A DNA stretch of 6,649 nt from DUPQ01 sp041678685 (GTDB taxonomy: Bacteria; Bacillota; Clostridia; DUPQ01). Below are positions 1-5,359 of this stretch, one piece after another. Location of the stretch: assembly GCA_041678685.1 (NCBI GenBank), contig JBAYNV010000121.1:1-6649 (forward strand), read 5' to 3'. The notes below the pieces were generated by a model, which saw only the letters and a program-made list of their open reading frames with translations, made no database searches and had not been told where the DNA came from. The first letter of the stretch is position 1; every line of letters begins with the position of its first letter. A program made the translations under genes and the position numbers.

Positions 1-84
1 AAATATACTACTATTTCTGGTAACAGGGTGGATATGCCTGTTTCTGGACTTACAAAAGTAACAATGATAAAAGTAGCTGTATAA
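1..84 (+). CDS. Possible C-terminal tail of an unidentified protein (partial at left edge)
   Basis: Frame 1 is open from the window edge for 27 codons and ends in TAA at 82-84. The peptide ends ...SGLTKVTMIKVAV. It is rich in Val, Thr and Ile and looks like the last beta-strands of a secreted or beta-sandwich domain, but the stretch is too short to assign a family. I see no terminator right after the stop. A TATAAT hexamer (80-85) overlaps the stop codon. An open run this short can occur by chance, so this is a tentative call. Confidence 0.35.
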   Translation, partial: KYTTISGNRVDMPVSGLTKVTMIKVAV

Positions 85-90
85 TCCGAA

Positions 91-238
91 AGGATAGCAG
101 TAAGGGTGTTATGGACGCACCCCGAGACCTACGCGGCATAAGCCACGCGCACTTGATGCTCGGTAATTCAATTGCCGATGTAGTTCACCTTGTGTTTTGT
201 AACTGGTAAACAATCGCTTTTTCTATCCCCTAACACCT
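91..238 (+). ncRNA. Candidate structured RNA of unknown class
   Basis: Several helices can be drawn by eye. GGATAG (92-97) pairs with CTATCC (223-228) as a possible closing stem. Inside it, GGGTG (104-108) pairs with a CACCC at 118-122, and CCGAG (122-126) pairs with CTCGG (159-163). That arm encloses CGCGGC-ATAA-GCC (132-144, with GCG 147-149) as a tip hairpin. CGGTAAT (161-167) pairs with ATTGCCG (171-177) as an alternative. In addition GGTGTTA (105-111) complements TAACACC (231-237), which would cross the closing stem as a pseudoknot or act as a switch. A TATAAT at 80-85 would start RNA near 91, but it lacks a good -35. I could not match it to tmRNA, RNase P RNA, a T-box or any riboswitch consensus I know. 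6S RNA remains possible but unproven. Confidence 0.25.
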
Positions 239-520
239 CTATGATTATGACATTCGCCTTCTCTATAAGTCTGCAAAACAGGACCTCTTAAAAGCAATCA
301 AGCAGTGTTTCCTGGGTTTACAGAACCTTTTATGCTTCTTCATTTAAAAGGGCTTTCATTAGTACCTGGAATCGTTCTATTTATTATGTGATAAACAGGC
401 TTGATACCATCTTCATAAAAATAATGGGTTGCTTGAAGTAAAGCTTAAGTAGTATGCAAGTTATTCTGTAATCGTAGCGGAGCCGAATAAATGAAACCTC
501 CGTTAATATAAGTTCCATCA
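239..520. other. AT-rich intergenic stretch with no identifiable gene
   Basis: I see no ORF with a ribosome binding site, no tRNA and no convincing terminator on either strand. The one clear hairpin is CCTTTTA (326-332) with TAAAAGG (345-351), and no T-run follows it. One minus-strand frame has unusually few stops across the whole 1-560 region, which could mean an eroded gene; see findings. The tadA gene often found upstream of SRP RNA and dnaX in Firmicutes is not here. Confidence 0.5.
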
Positions 521-549
521 TTGCGCGGTGGGTGAAAATAAGGTATAAT
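521..549 (+). promoter_or_regulatory. Sigma-A-type promoter of the SRP RNA
   Basis: The -10 hexamer TATAAT (544-549) matches consensus exactly. It lies 17 bases after TTGCGC (521-526), which matches the first three consensus bases of TTGACA. Transcription should begin around 556-557, just before the SRP RNA helix that opens at GACGGGGAG. Since no terminator separates the SRP RNA from dnaX, this promoter may also feed dnaX-ybaB-recR. Confidence 0.75.
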
Positions 550-556
550 TTCTTTA

Positions 557-778
557 CCATACTAGACGGGGAGTCAGCGGTGCCCTGTGATCTGCAATCC
601 GCTATAGCAGAGTTGAACTCCCGTCAGAGGACTAAAGATCGTAAAGCCGCCGCACACAGGCAGTGATGAAGGCCGGGTCTTGTGCAATCGACGCTTGTGA
701 ACCTCGTCAGGTCTTAACGGAAGCAGCGATAAGCAGGAAACTCGGTGTGCCATAAGAGCGCCTGGCCTGAGCAGGCTA
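557..778 (+). ncRNA. ffs: Signal recognition particle RNA, large Gram-positive type (with Alu-like domain)
   Basis: This is the RNA scaffold of the signal recognition particle, which binds Ffh and targets membrane and secreted proteins co-translationally. The 5' Alu-like domain is closed by GACGGGGAG (565-573) with CTCCCGTC (618-625) and holds the conserved run GGTGCCCTGT and the segment AGTTGAAC. The long helix 5 is visible as GCACAC (652-657) with GTGTGC (745-750) and GCTTGT (693-698) with ATAAGC (729-734). The Ffh-binding domain IV has the hallmark GTCAGGTC (706-713) and GGAAGCAGC (719-727). Its tetraloop is TAAC (715-718), of the URRC class, rather than the common GGAA. Ends are estimated: the 5' end from the promoter, the 3' end from TCAG (624-627) pairing with CTGA (767-770) and a GCCTG/CAGGC hairpin (760-776). 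The roughly 220-nt length is a little below the B. subtilis RNA. The position just before dnaX is the usual Firmicute arrangement. Confidence 0.93.
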
Positions 779-839
779 TGTGCGTAACGTTTATGATCCG
801 CGTTCGAAGACGGGTGTATGGTATTTTATAGGAGAAGGC

Positions 840-2336
840 ATGGCACATAAAGCATTATACAGGGAATGGCGTCCGCATACATTCAAGGATGTTGTGGAAC
901 AGGAACATATCACCAGAACGCTGAAGAGGGCTATCATGACAGACAGGATATCCCATGCTTATCTGTTTTCCGGAACAAGGGGGACAGGTAAGACCACGCT
1001 TGCCAAGATATTTGCAAGAGCCGTCAACTGTATAGATATCAAAGACGGTGATCCGTGCAATAAATGCGACATATGTATGAAATCCCTGGACGAGACGCTT
1101 TTGGATATCGTTGAAATAGATGCGGCATCGAATAACTCAGTGGACAATATAAGGAAGATATGCGATGAAGTCAACTATATGCCGTCACTTTCAAAATACA
1201 AGGTATATATAATAGACGAGGTTCATATGCTCAGCGCATCGGCATTCAATGCTCTTTTAAAAACTCTTGAAGAGCCCCCATCGCATGTCATATTCATATT
1301 ATGCACGACTGAACCAAACAAGCTTCCCGCGACCATTCTGTCAAGATGCCAGAGATATGATTTCCACAGGATAACTACCAAAGGTATAAAAGAAAGACTT
1401 GTAAAAATAGCAGCTTCTGAAAAAGAGGATATAACGGATGATGCGCTTGATATGATATCAAGGGTATCGTTCGGAGCGATGCGTGATGCCATAAACCTTC
1501 TTGACCAGTGCATATCATCAACCGACAAAAAAATCGATGTGGATGATGTCCTTTTATGCGCAGGCCTCATAGATGATGAAGCAAACGCAAAGGTAGTACA
1601 AGCGCTCTCTGACGATAATGTGACCGATATATTGAGCGCGGTAAACGATGTTATAGCAGACGGAAAGAGCCCGGCAAGATTTCTTTCCGGATTATTGGGA
1701 TATTTAAGGAACATACTGGTATGCATGAATATAGAAGATCCTTCAGCCTTCATTGAAGCTGATGACAGATCGATAAAGAAAATGAAGGAGCTTTCCAGGT
1801 TATTCGAACCGGATACGGTAATAAGATATATAAAGGAACTGTCAGAGAATGAAGCCGTACTGAAGAGATCGACCCAGTCAAAGACATATCTTGAGATAAT
1901 GCTTATCGGGCTTTTAGTAAAAAGACCTGTATACAGCGAAGAAACAAAAGCACCGGATGTACCTGTAAAAGCGGCTGTCAGAACAAAACCGGAGGAAAAT
2001 AAAGTGAAACCGGTACCTGCTGAAGGAAAAACAGCGGACGGGTGGTCTTCCTTCATTAAGAAGAAGATCGAAGAAGGAGTCATGGATCTGTTTGAACTTA
2101 AGGATTCCACGATGGTGATGCAGTCGGGCCAGGCGGTGATCACGGTTGCTAACTCCTATCTTCAGGACTCACTTATGGCAAATAAGGCGGCGGTCCTTCT
2201 TGGGATACAGGAGTTCGACGGGAATATAAAGAACATATCCATTCTGGCTGCAGGCAGTCAGAAGGCGGGCAATTCATCGACGGACGAACTTATAAAAACA
2301 GCGGGAAAACACGGTATACCGATAGAAATAACGTAG
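840..2336 (+). CDS. dnaX: DNA polymerase III subunit gamma/tau
   Basis: The 498-residue product is the AAA+ ATPase of the clamp-loader complex that loads the beta sliding clamp and ties together replisome polymerases. The start is ATG 840: it follows GGAGAAGG (831-838) at good spacing and gives the canonical N-terminus MAHKALYREWRPHTF. A longer frame from GTG 780 would begin inside the SRP RNA and has no ribosome binding site. Visible motifs are Walker A GTRGTGKT (45-52), a zinc module of four Cys (64, 73, 76, 79), Walker B IIDEVH (124-129), the SRC arginine-finger motif (168-170) and sensor 2 GAMRD (212-216). The helical collar domain runs to about residue 362, followed by a Lys/Pro/Glu-rich linker (about 363-398) and a short C-terminal domain of about 100 residues. 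The protein is shorter than B. subtilis DnaX (about 560). No A-AAA-AAG frameshift signal is present after the collar domain, so a single product is expected. The next gene, ybaB, starts 13 bases after the stop. Confidence 0.97.
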   Translation: MAHKALYREWRPHTFKDVVEQEHITRTLKRAIMTDRISHAYLFSGTRGTGKTTLAKIFARAVNCIDIKDGDPCNKCDICMKSLDETLLDIVEIDAASNNSVDNIRKICDEVNYMPSLSKYKVYIIDEVHMLSASAFNALLKTLEEPPSHVIFILCTTEPNKLPATILSRCQRYDFHRITTKGIKERLVKIAASEKEDITDDALDMISRVSFGAMRDAINLLDQCISSTDKKIDVDDVLLCAGLIDDEANAKVVQALSDDNVTDILSAVNDVIADGKSPARFLSGLLGYLRNILVCMNIEDPSAFIEADDRSIKKMKELSRLFEPDTVIRYIKELSENEAVLKRSTQSKTYLEIMLIGLLVKRPVYSEETKAPDVPVKAAVRTKPEENKVKPVPAEGKTADGWSSFIKKKIEEGVMDLFELKDSTMVMQSGQAVITVANSYLQDSLMANKAAVLLGIQEFDGNIKNISILAAGSQKAGNSSTDELIKTAGKHGIPIEIT

Positions 2337-2349
2337 GGAGGAAAAGGAC

Positions 2350-2685
2350 ATGGCAAGAGGAATGATGGGTGGCGGCGGTAATATGAATTACAGCAACATG
2401 ATCAAGCAGGCGCAGAAAATGCAGGCTGATATGGAAAAGGCCCAGCAGGAACTGGAAGAAACAAGTTTTGAGGGCAAAGCAGGCGGAGGAGCCGTCACTG
2501 CAGTATTCAAGGGCAATTACAGTATGAAAAGCATAACCATCGATAAGGAACTGCTGGAAGACAAAGATACGGAAATGCTCCAGGATCTCATACTGACCGC
2601 GGTAAATGAAGCTGTCAAACAGATTAGCGATAAGAAGGATGATACATTGGGTAAAGCGACCGGCGGCATGAGGATGCCTTTTTAA
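2350..2685 (+). CDS. ybaB: YbaB/EbfC family nucleoid-associated DNA-binding protein
   Basis: This 111-residue protein belongs to the YbaB/EbfC family, small dimeric DNA-binding proteins almost always encoded between dnaX and recR. Family members bind DNA as tweezer-like dimers and are linked to nucleoid structure and gene expression; the exact role in this organism is unknown. The N-terminus is Gly/Met-rich (MARGMMGGGG). A helix around residues 14-40 is rich in Gln, Met, Lys and Glu (KQAQKMQADMEKAQQELEE). A beta-sheet core follows (GGGAVTAVFKGNYSMKSITID), then a C-terminal helix and a flexible end GKATGGMRMPF. GGGAGG (2336-2341), which shares its first base with the dnaX stop codon, sits 8 bases before the ATG. 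The stop codon abuts the recR start directly, which implies one transcript and probable translational coupling. Confidence 0.95.
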   Translation: MARGMMGGGGNMNYSNMIKQAQKMQADMEKAQQELEETSFEGKAGGGAVTAVFKGNYSMKSITIDKELLEDKDTEMLQDLILTAVNEAVKQISDKKDDTLGKATGGMRMPF

Positions 2686-3282
2686 ATGGCAGATATATAT
2701 CCAAAACCACTGTCAAAGCTCATTGCAGCTTTTGAAATGTTACCGGGCATAGGAAGAAAAATGGCAACGCGCCTTGCATTCCACCTTCTTACAATGGATG
2801 ACGAGAAGATCGCGTTCATATCCGATGCCATCAAAGAGGCAAAAGCCGGACTTAAATACTGTTCGGTCTGCTGCAACATAACGCAGGAGGATCCCTGTGA
2901 GATGTGCAGATCCGACAGAGACCATTCGACCATATGCGTCATGTCTTCGTCTAAGGATGTCATGGCCATGGAAAAAACGTGTGAATTCCACGGTGTATAT
3001 CATGTCCTTCACGGAGTCATATCACCCATGGAAGGCGTGAATCCTGAGGATCTTAAGATAAAGGAGCTGCTAAAGAGGCTCAGCGGCGATGTAGAAGAAG
3101 TCATCATTGCCACAAATTCTACTGTTGAAGGCGAAGCAACGGCTATGTATCTTTCGAGACTTATCAAACCTTTGGGCATAAAAGTGACAAGGATAGCTCA
3201 TGGGATCTCAGTCGGTACGGAGATAGAATATGCCGATGAAGCCACCCTCATAAGCGCCTTAAAGGGAAGAACAGCGATATAA
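2686..3282 (+). CDS. recR: Recombination mediator protein RecR
   Basis: RecR (198 residues, normal length) works with RecO and RecF to load RecA on SSB-coated single-stranded gaps. In order, the sequence shows a helix-hairpin-helix LPGIGRKMATRLAFHLL (19-35), a C4 zinc finger CSVC...CEMC (C59, C62, C71, C74), and a Toprim domain from about residue 80 to 175 that contains VYHVLHGVISPM (104-115) and VEGEATAMYLSRL (147-159). A C-terminal Walker B-like segment follows, with RIAHGISVGTEIEYADE. The Toprim position that is Glu in E. coli RecR (VVEN) and Gln in B. subtilis (VVQD) is Ser87 here (VMSS). The ATG follows the ybaB TAA with no gap. GAGGA (2670-2674) lies 11 bases upstream inside ybaB, so coupled re-initiation probably helps. 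No terminator is visible after the stop, so operon transcripts may run into the downstream leader. Confidence 0.97.
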   Translation: MADIYPKPLSKLIAAFEMLPGIGRKMATRLAFHLLTMDDEKIAFISDAIKEAKAGLKYCSVCCNITQEDPCEMCRSDRDHSTICVMSSSKDVMAMEKTCEFHGVYHVLHGVISPMEGVNPEDLKIKELLKRLSGDVEEVIIATNSTVEGEATAMYLSRLIKPLGIKVTRIAHGISVGTEIEYADEATLISALKGRTAI

Positions 3283-3313
3283 ACATAATAAAAACATAAA
3301 AATGTATGAAAAA

Positions 3314-3335
3314 TATGCAAAATCAGTATTGCATA
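3314..3335. repeat. 7+7 inverted repeat overlapping the -35 element (candidate operator)
   Basis: TATGCAA (3314-3320) and TTGCATA (3329-3335) are perfect inverted copies separated by 8 bases, with half-site centres 15 bases apart. The right half covers the -35 hexamer TTGCAT of the leader promoter. A dimeric regulator bound here would block RNA polymerase. No T-run follows, so it is not an intrinsic terminator. No regulator gene is in the window, and chance in AT-rich DNA cannot be excluded. Confidence 0.4.
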
Positions 3336-3357
3336 GTGCGTATTTATCTTGTATAAT
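3329..3357 (+). promoter_or_regulatory. Sigma-A-type promoter of the ABC exporter operon leader
   Basis: The -10 hexamer TATAAT (3352-3357) is perfect and sits exactly 17 bases after TTGCAT (3329-3334). This is the same kind of promoter as the one before the SRP RNA. The predicted start is near 3364, about 27 bases before the leader ORF. A-rich DNA (about 3284-3323) lies upstream and could act as an UP element. This promoter lets the exporter genes be expressed independently of dnaX-ybaB-recR. Confidence 0.75.
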
Positions 3358-3390
3358 GGCAAAAGTAAGATTTGAAAGAAAGGGGCGTAC

Positions 3391-3465
3391 ATGATGTTTA
3401 GAATGATTTTGACGGTTGCACTTAACGGAAGTAAAATAAGTATGCCTCAGACGCACACAAAATAG
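3391..3465 (+). CDS. Putative 24-residue leader peptide of the exporter operon
   Basis: A short ORF starts with tandem ATG codons (3391, 3394) and ends at TAG 3463-3465. AGGGG (3381-3385) lies 5 and 8 bases before the two ATGs. The peptide starts MMFRMILTVALNG and ends MPQTHTK. It has four Met but no run of any one residue, so it does not look like an amino-acid-starvation leader such as trpL. It has no clear signal peptide or membrane helix. Five bases after its stop begins the 5' arm of the early hairpin (3470-3506), so a ribosome stalled near the end of this ORF would cover that arm. By position this matches the leader peptides of antibiotic-responsive exporters such as BmrB, although the sequence itself is not one I recognise. 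Translation is inferred, not proven. Confidence 0.6.
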   Translation: MMFRMILTVALNGSKISMPQTHTK

Positions 3466-3469
3466 TGGT

Positions 3470-3506
3470 TGTAGTCTGCAGGCGGTATAACGACCTGCGG
3501 AGTATA
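3470..3506 (+). promoter_or_regulatory. Leader hairpin 1 (anti-antiterminator)
   Basis: TCTGCAGG (3475-3482) pairs with CCTGCGGA (3494-3501) through 8 base pairs, one of them T-G, with an 11-base loop (3483-3493). After one G-G mismatch it extends by TGTA (3470-3473) with TATA (3503-3506). Its 3' arm is the same segment that forms the 5' arm of the antiterminator, so the two cannot coexist. With this hairpin formed, the downstream terminator is free to fold. Confidence 0.75.
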
Positions 3507-3535
3507 TATGGAACGGTGATATAGACCCTCAGGTC
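3492..3535 (+). promoter_or_regulatory. Antiterminator hairpin
   Basis: GACCTG (3492-3497) pairs with CAGGTC (3530-3535). The helix continues, past small mismatches and a bulged A, with GG (3499-3500) to CC (3527-3528), GT (3502-3503) to AC (3525-3526), and TATAT (3505-3509) to ATATA (3519-3523). That makes 15 pairs around a 9-base loop (3510-3518). It absorbs the whole 5' arm of the terminator (ACCCTC 3525-3530) and the 3' arm of hairpin 1. When it forms, termination is blocked and the GAGGG Shine-Dalgarno of the exporter gene is released. Confidence 0.7.
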
Positions 3536-3563
3536 AGGAATGATTTAAGAGGGTTATTTTTTT
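3524..3563 (+). terminator. Intrinsic terminator (attenuator) that also hides the exporter Shine-Dalgarno
   Basis: ACCCTC (3525-3530) pairs with GAGGGT (3549-3554), extended by a G3524-T3555 wobble. Beyond a two-base AA bulge (3547-3548), AGGTCA (3531-3536) pairs with TGATTT (3541-3546), with two G-T wobbles, around a GGAA tetraloop. The stem is followed by A and seven T (3557-3563). It sits before, not after, the exporter genes, as expected for an attenuator. The 3' arm GAGGG is also the ribosome binding site for the TTG start at 3562, so a folded hairpin would repress translation too. Confidence 0.82.
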
Positions 3564-5358
3564 GAGGAAATTTAAGTTATTATTACAATTTTTAAAGGGG
3601 AACGGTGTAGCATACACGGTAGGTATCGTATGCATGATAATAGGGCAGCTTTTAAGCCTTATAAACACCTTCATCATCGGGGTCATAATAGACTCCGTGC
3701 TTGACAGCGTGGATGTCACAGGTATCACGGCAAAGGGGATGGCTATGCTCGGAGGAAGAGAGCACCTGCTAAGCAATCTGTGGATATGCGGGCTGGTCCT
3801 CGTCGCTTTCTCGGTACTTAACGGCGTATTCATGTACTTTTCACGCAAATACTCAGCTATCGCAAGTGAAGGGATAGCAAAGAAGATGCGTATGGATCTT
3901 TACGACCATATACAGAATTCGACTTATCTGTATAACGTCAACATAAAGACAGGGGATCTCATGCAGAGGTGTACGAGCGATCTTGATACAGTCAGGAACT
4001 TTTTAGCTACACAGTTCCAGGATCTGCTTAGGTGCGTAGTGCTCATAATCTCTTCTGTCATCATAATGAGGAACATTAATACAACGCTCACTATCGCAGG
4101 ATTCTCAGTAATGCCGCTTACGGCTCTGGGAGCATTCTTTTTCTTCAAGTATGTTACGAAGATGTTCAAGATAACGGATGAGGCTGAAGCTGCGATGTCG
4201 ACTGTCATAGAGGAAAATCTGTCAGGGATGAGGATAGTGCGTTCATGCGCTACCGAGAGCAGGGAAATGAAGAAATTCGTGGATTCCTCCATGGACTACA
4301 GGAACAAGGACCTTAAGATAACGGTATCGTTCGCATGGTACTGGGGCATTTCGGACTGCCTGTGCCAGTTGCAGATAGGAGTCGTTCTGATAGTGGGTAC
4401 GTACCTTGCAATAAAGGGAGATCTGTCAGTAGGAGCCCTTACAATGTTCATGACATATGTGACAAACCTTATCTGGCCGATAAGAGGACTGGGAAGGGTC
4501 TTGGGAGATATGGGCAAGGCAAAGGTATCTATAGGGCGTATCCAGGAAGTATTGGACTCTCCAAGAGAAGACGGGAAAGAAGACAAAGGTCTCAAACCGC
4601 AGATCAAGGGGAATATATGTTTTGAAAATGTTTCCTTTTCATATACTGAAGACATGGAAGTGCTCAATGACATAAGCTTCGGGATAGAGCAGGGGAAGAC
4701 GCTGGCGATACTTGGGAGGACCGGATCAGGCAAATCCACTCTGCTGCATATACTTGTAGGTTTGATCCCGTATTCAGGCGGGCACATAACAGTGGACGGT
4801 ACGGAGCTTAGCGAGATAAATAAAAGGTATCTTAGAGAAAACATAGGTATCGTGCTGCAGGAGCCTTTCCTGTTCTCAAAGACTATAAAAGAGAACATCG
4901 CAGACAATGCAGAGGGTATAAAGGACGAAGATATCGAAAGAGTGACGACGATAGCATCAGTCAACAATGCGATAAAGTGTTTTGATAAAGGCTATGAAAC
5001 TATGGTCGGAGAAAAAGGAGTGACTCTTTCGGGAGGACAGAAACAGAGGATAGCGATCGCAAGAACGCTTATAAACAACTGCAAGGTATTGATATTCGAC
5101 GACTCTTTGAGCGCGGTCGATATGCAGACCGATAAGTATATAAGGGAAGCGCTGCATGAACACTGCGCCGGAACGACGACCATCCTTGTATCGCACAGGA
5201 TAAATACCTTGAGGCAGGCCGATCTCATCCTTGTTATGGAAGACGGCAGGATCGTAGACAGAGGCACGCACAACGAGCTCATACAAAGGGACGGATTATA
5301 TAAGGAAGTGTATGACATGCAAAGCTGCGCATGTGATCTGGTAGAGGCGGGTGACTGA
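3562..5358 (+). CDS. ABC exporter half-transporter, subunit 1 (degenerate catalytic site)
   Basis: The 598-residue membrane protein has a six-helix transmembrane domain (about 1-320) fused to an ATPase domain (about 348-590), the layout of type IV ABC exporters such as BmrC/BmrD, LmrC/LmrD and TM287/288. Motifs seen are A-loop Tyr361, Walker A GRTGSGKS (385-392), Q-loop Gln433, signature LSGGQ (489-493), Walker B ending D513, D-loop SAVD (517-520) and H-loop His545. The residue after the Walker B Asp is Asp514, not the catalytic Glu, which marks the degenerate partner of a heterodimeric exporter. The start is TTG 3562, 8 bases after GAGGG (3549-3553). The frame is closed by a TGA at 3541-3543, no ATG lies between, and the next in-frame ATG would cut the first membrane helix. 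Substrate is unknown; drug or peptide export is the likeliest role by family. The next gene starts one base after the stop. Confidence 0.93.
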   Translation: MRKFKLLLQFLKGNGVAYTVGIVCMIIGQLLSLINTFIIGVIIDSVLDSVDVTGITAKGMAMLGGREHLLSNLWICGLVLVAFSVLNGVFMYFSRKYSAIASEGIAKKMRMDLYDHIQNSTYLYNVNIKTGDLMQRCTSDLDTVRNFLATQFQDLLRCVVLIISSVIIMRNINTTLTIAGFSVMPLTALGAFFFFKYVTKMFKITDEAEAAMSTVIEENLSGMRIVRSCATESREMKKFVDSSMDYRNKDLKITVSFAWYWGISDCLCQLQIGVVLIVGTYLAIKGDLSVGALTMFMTYVTNLIWPIRGLGRVLGDMGKAKVSIGRIQEVLDSPREDGKEDKGLKPQIKGNICFENVSFSYTEDMEVLNDISFGIEQGKTLAILGRTGSGKSTLLHILVGLIPYSGGHITVDGTELSEINKRYLRENIGIVLQEPFLFSKTIKENIADNAEGIKDEDIERVTTIASVNNAIKCFDKGYETMVGEKGVTLSGGQKQRIAIARTLINNCKVLIFDDSLSAVDMQTDKYIREALHEHCAGTTTILVSHRINTLRQADLILVMEDGRIVDRGTHNELIQRDGLYKEVYDMQSCACDLVEAGD

Positions 5359-5359
5359 T

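Noticed and set aside
80..85. TATAAT as a strong promoter
   Set aside because: No usable -35 lies 16-18 bases upstream and it overlaps a possible coding end, so it is mentioned only as weak support for the 91-238 RNA.
326..351. CCTTTTA/TAAAAGG hairpin as a terminator for an upstream gene
   Set aside because: The stem is AT-rich with a 12-base loop, and no T-tract follows on either strand at the right position.
85..540. tmRNA, RNase P RNA or T-box leader
   Set aside because: I searched for a tRNA-like GTTCGA arm, GAGGAAAGTCC and a GGGTGG-ACCGCG T-box core and found none.
760..776. GCCTG/CAGGC hairpin as a terminator after the SRP RNA
   Set aside because: The stem has only five pairs and no T-run follows; it is better read as the 3' end of the SRP RNA fold.
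780..839. GTG start at 780 extending DnaX by 20 residues
   Set aside because: It lies at the 3' end of the SRP RNA, has no ribosome binding site, and the ATG at 840 has a strong one and gives the conserved DnaX N-terminus.
1527..1533. Run of seven A in dnaX as a programmed frameshift or slippage site
   Set aside because: It falls near residue 230, before the collar domain, so a shift there would not give a functional gamma form. The frame is C-AAA-AAA rather than A-AAA-AAG.
1223..2143. 306-codon open frame on the minus strand inside dnaX
   Set aside because: It is antisense to a fully conserved gene, its translation is Ser-rich with no family motif, and it has no supporting start signal.
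3466..3563. Known riboswitch class (guanidine, fluoride or T-box) in the exporter leader
   Set aside because: None of the conserved cores I know is present; a leader ORF with nested hairpins explains the segment better.
4296..4967. 223-codon open frame on the minus strand inside exporter subunit 1
   Set aside because: It is the antisense shadow of the ABC coding frame, with no motif or ribosome binding site.
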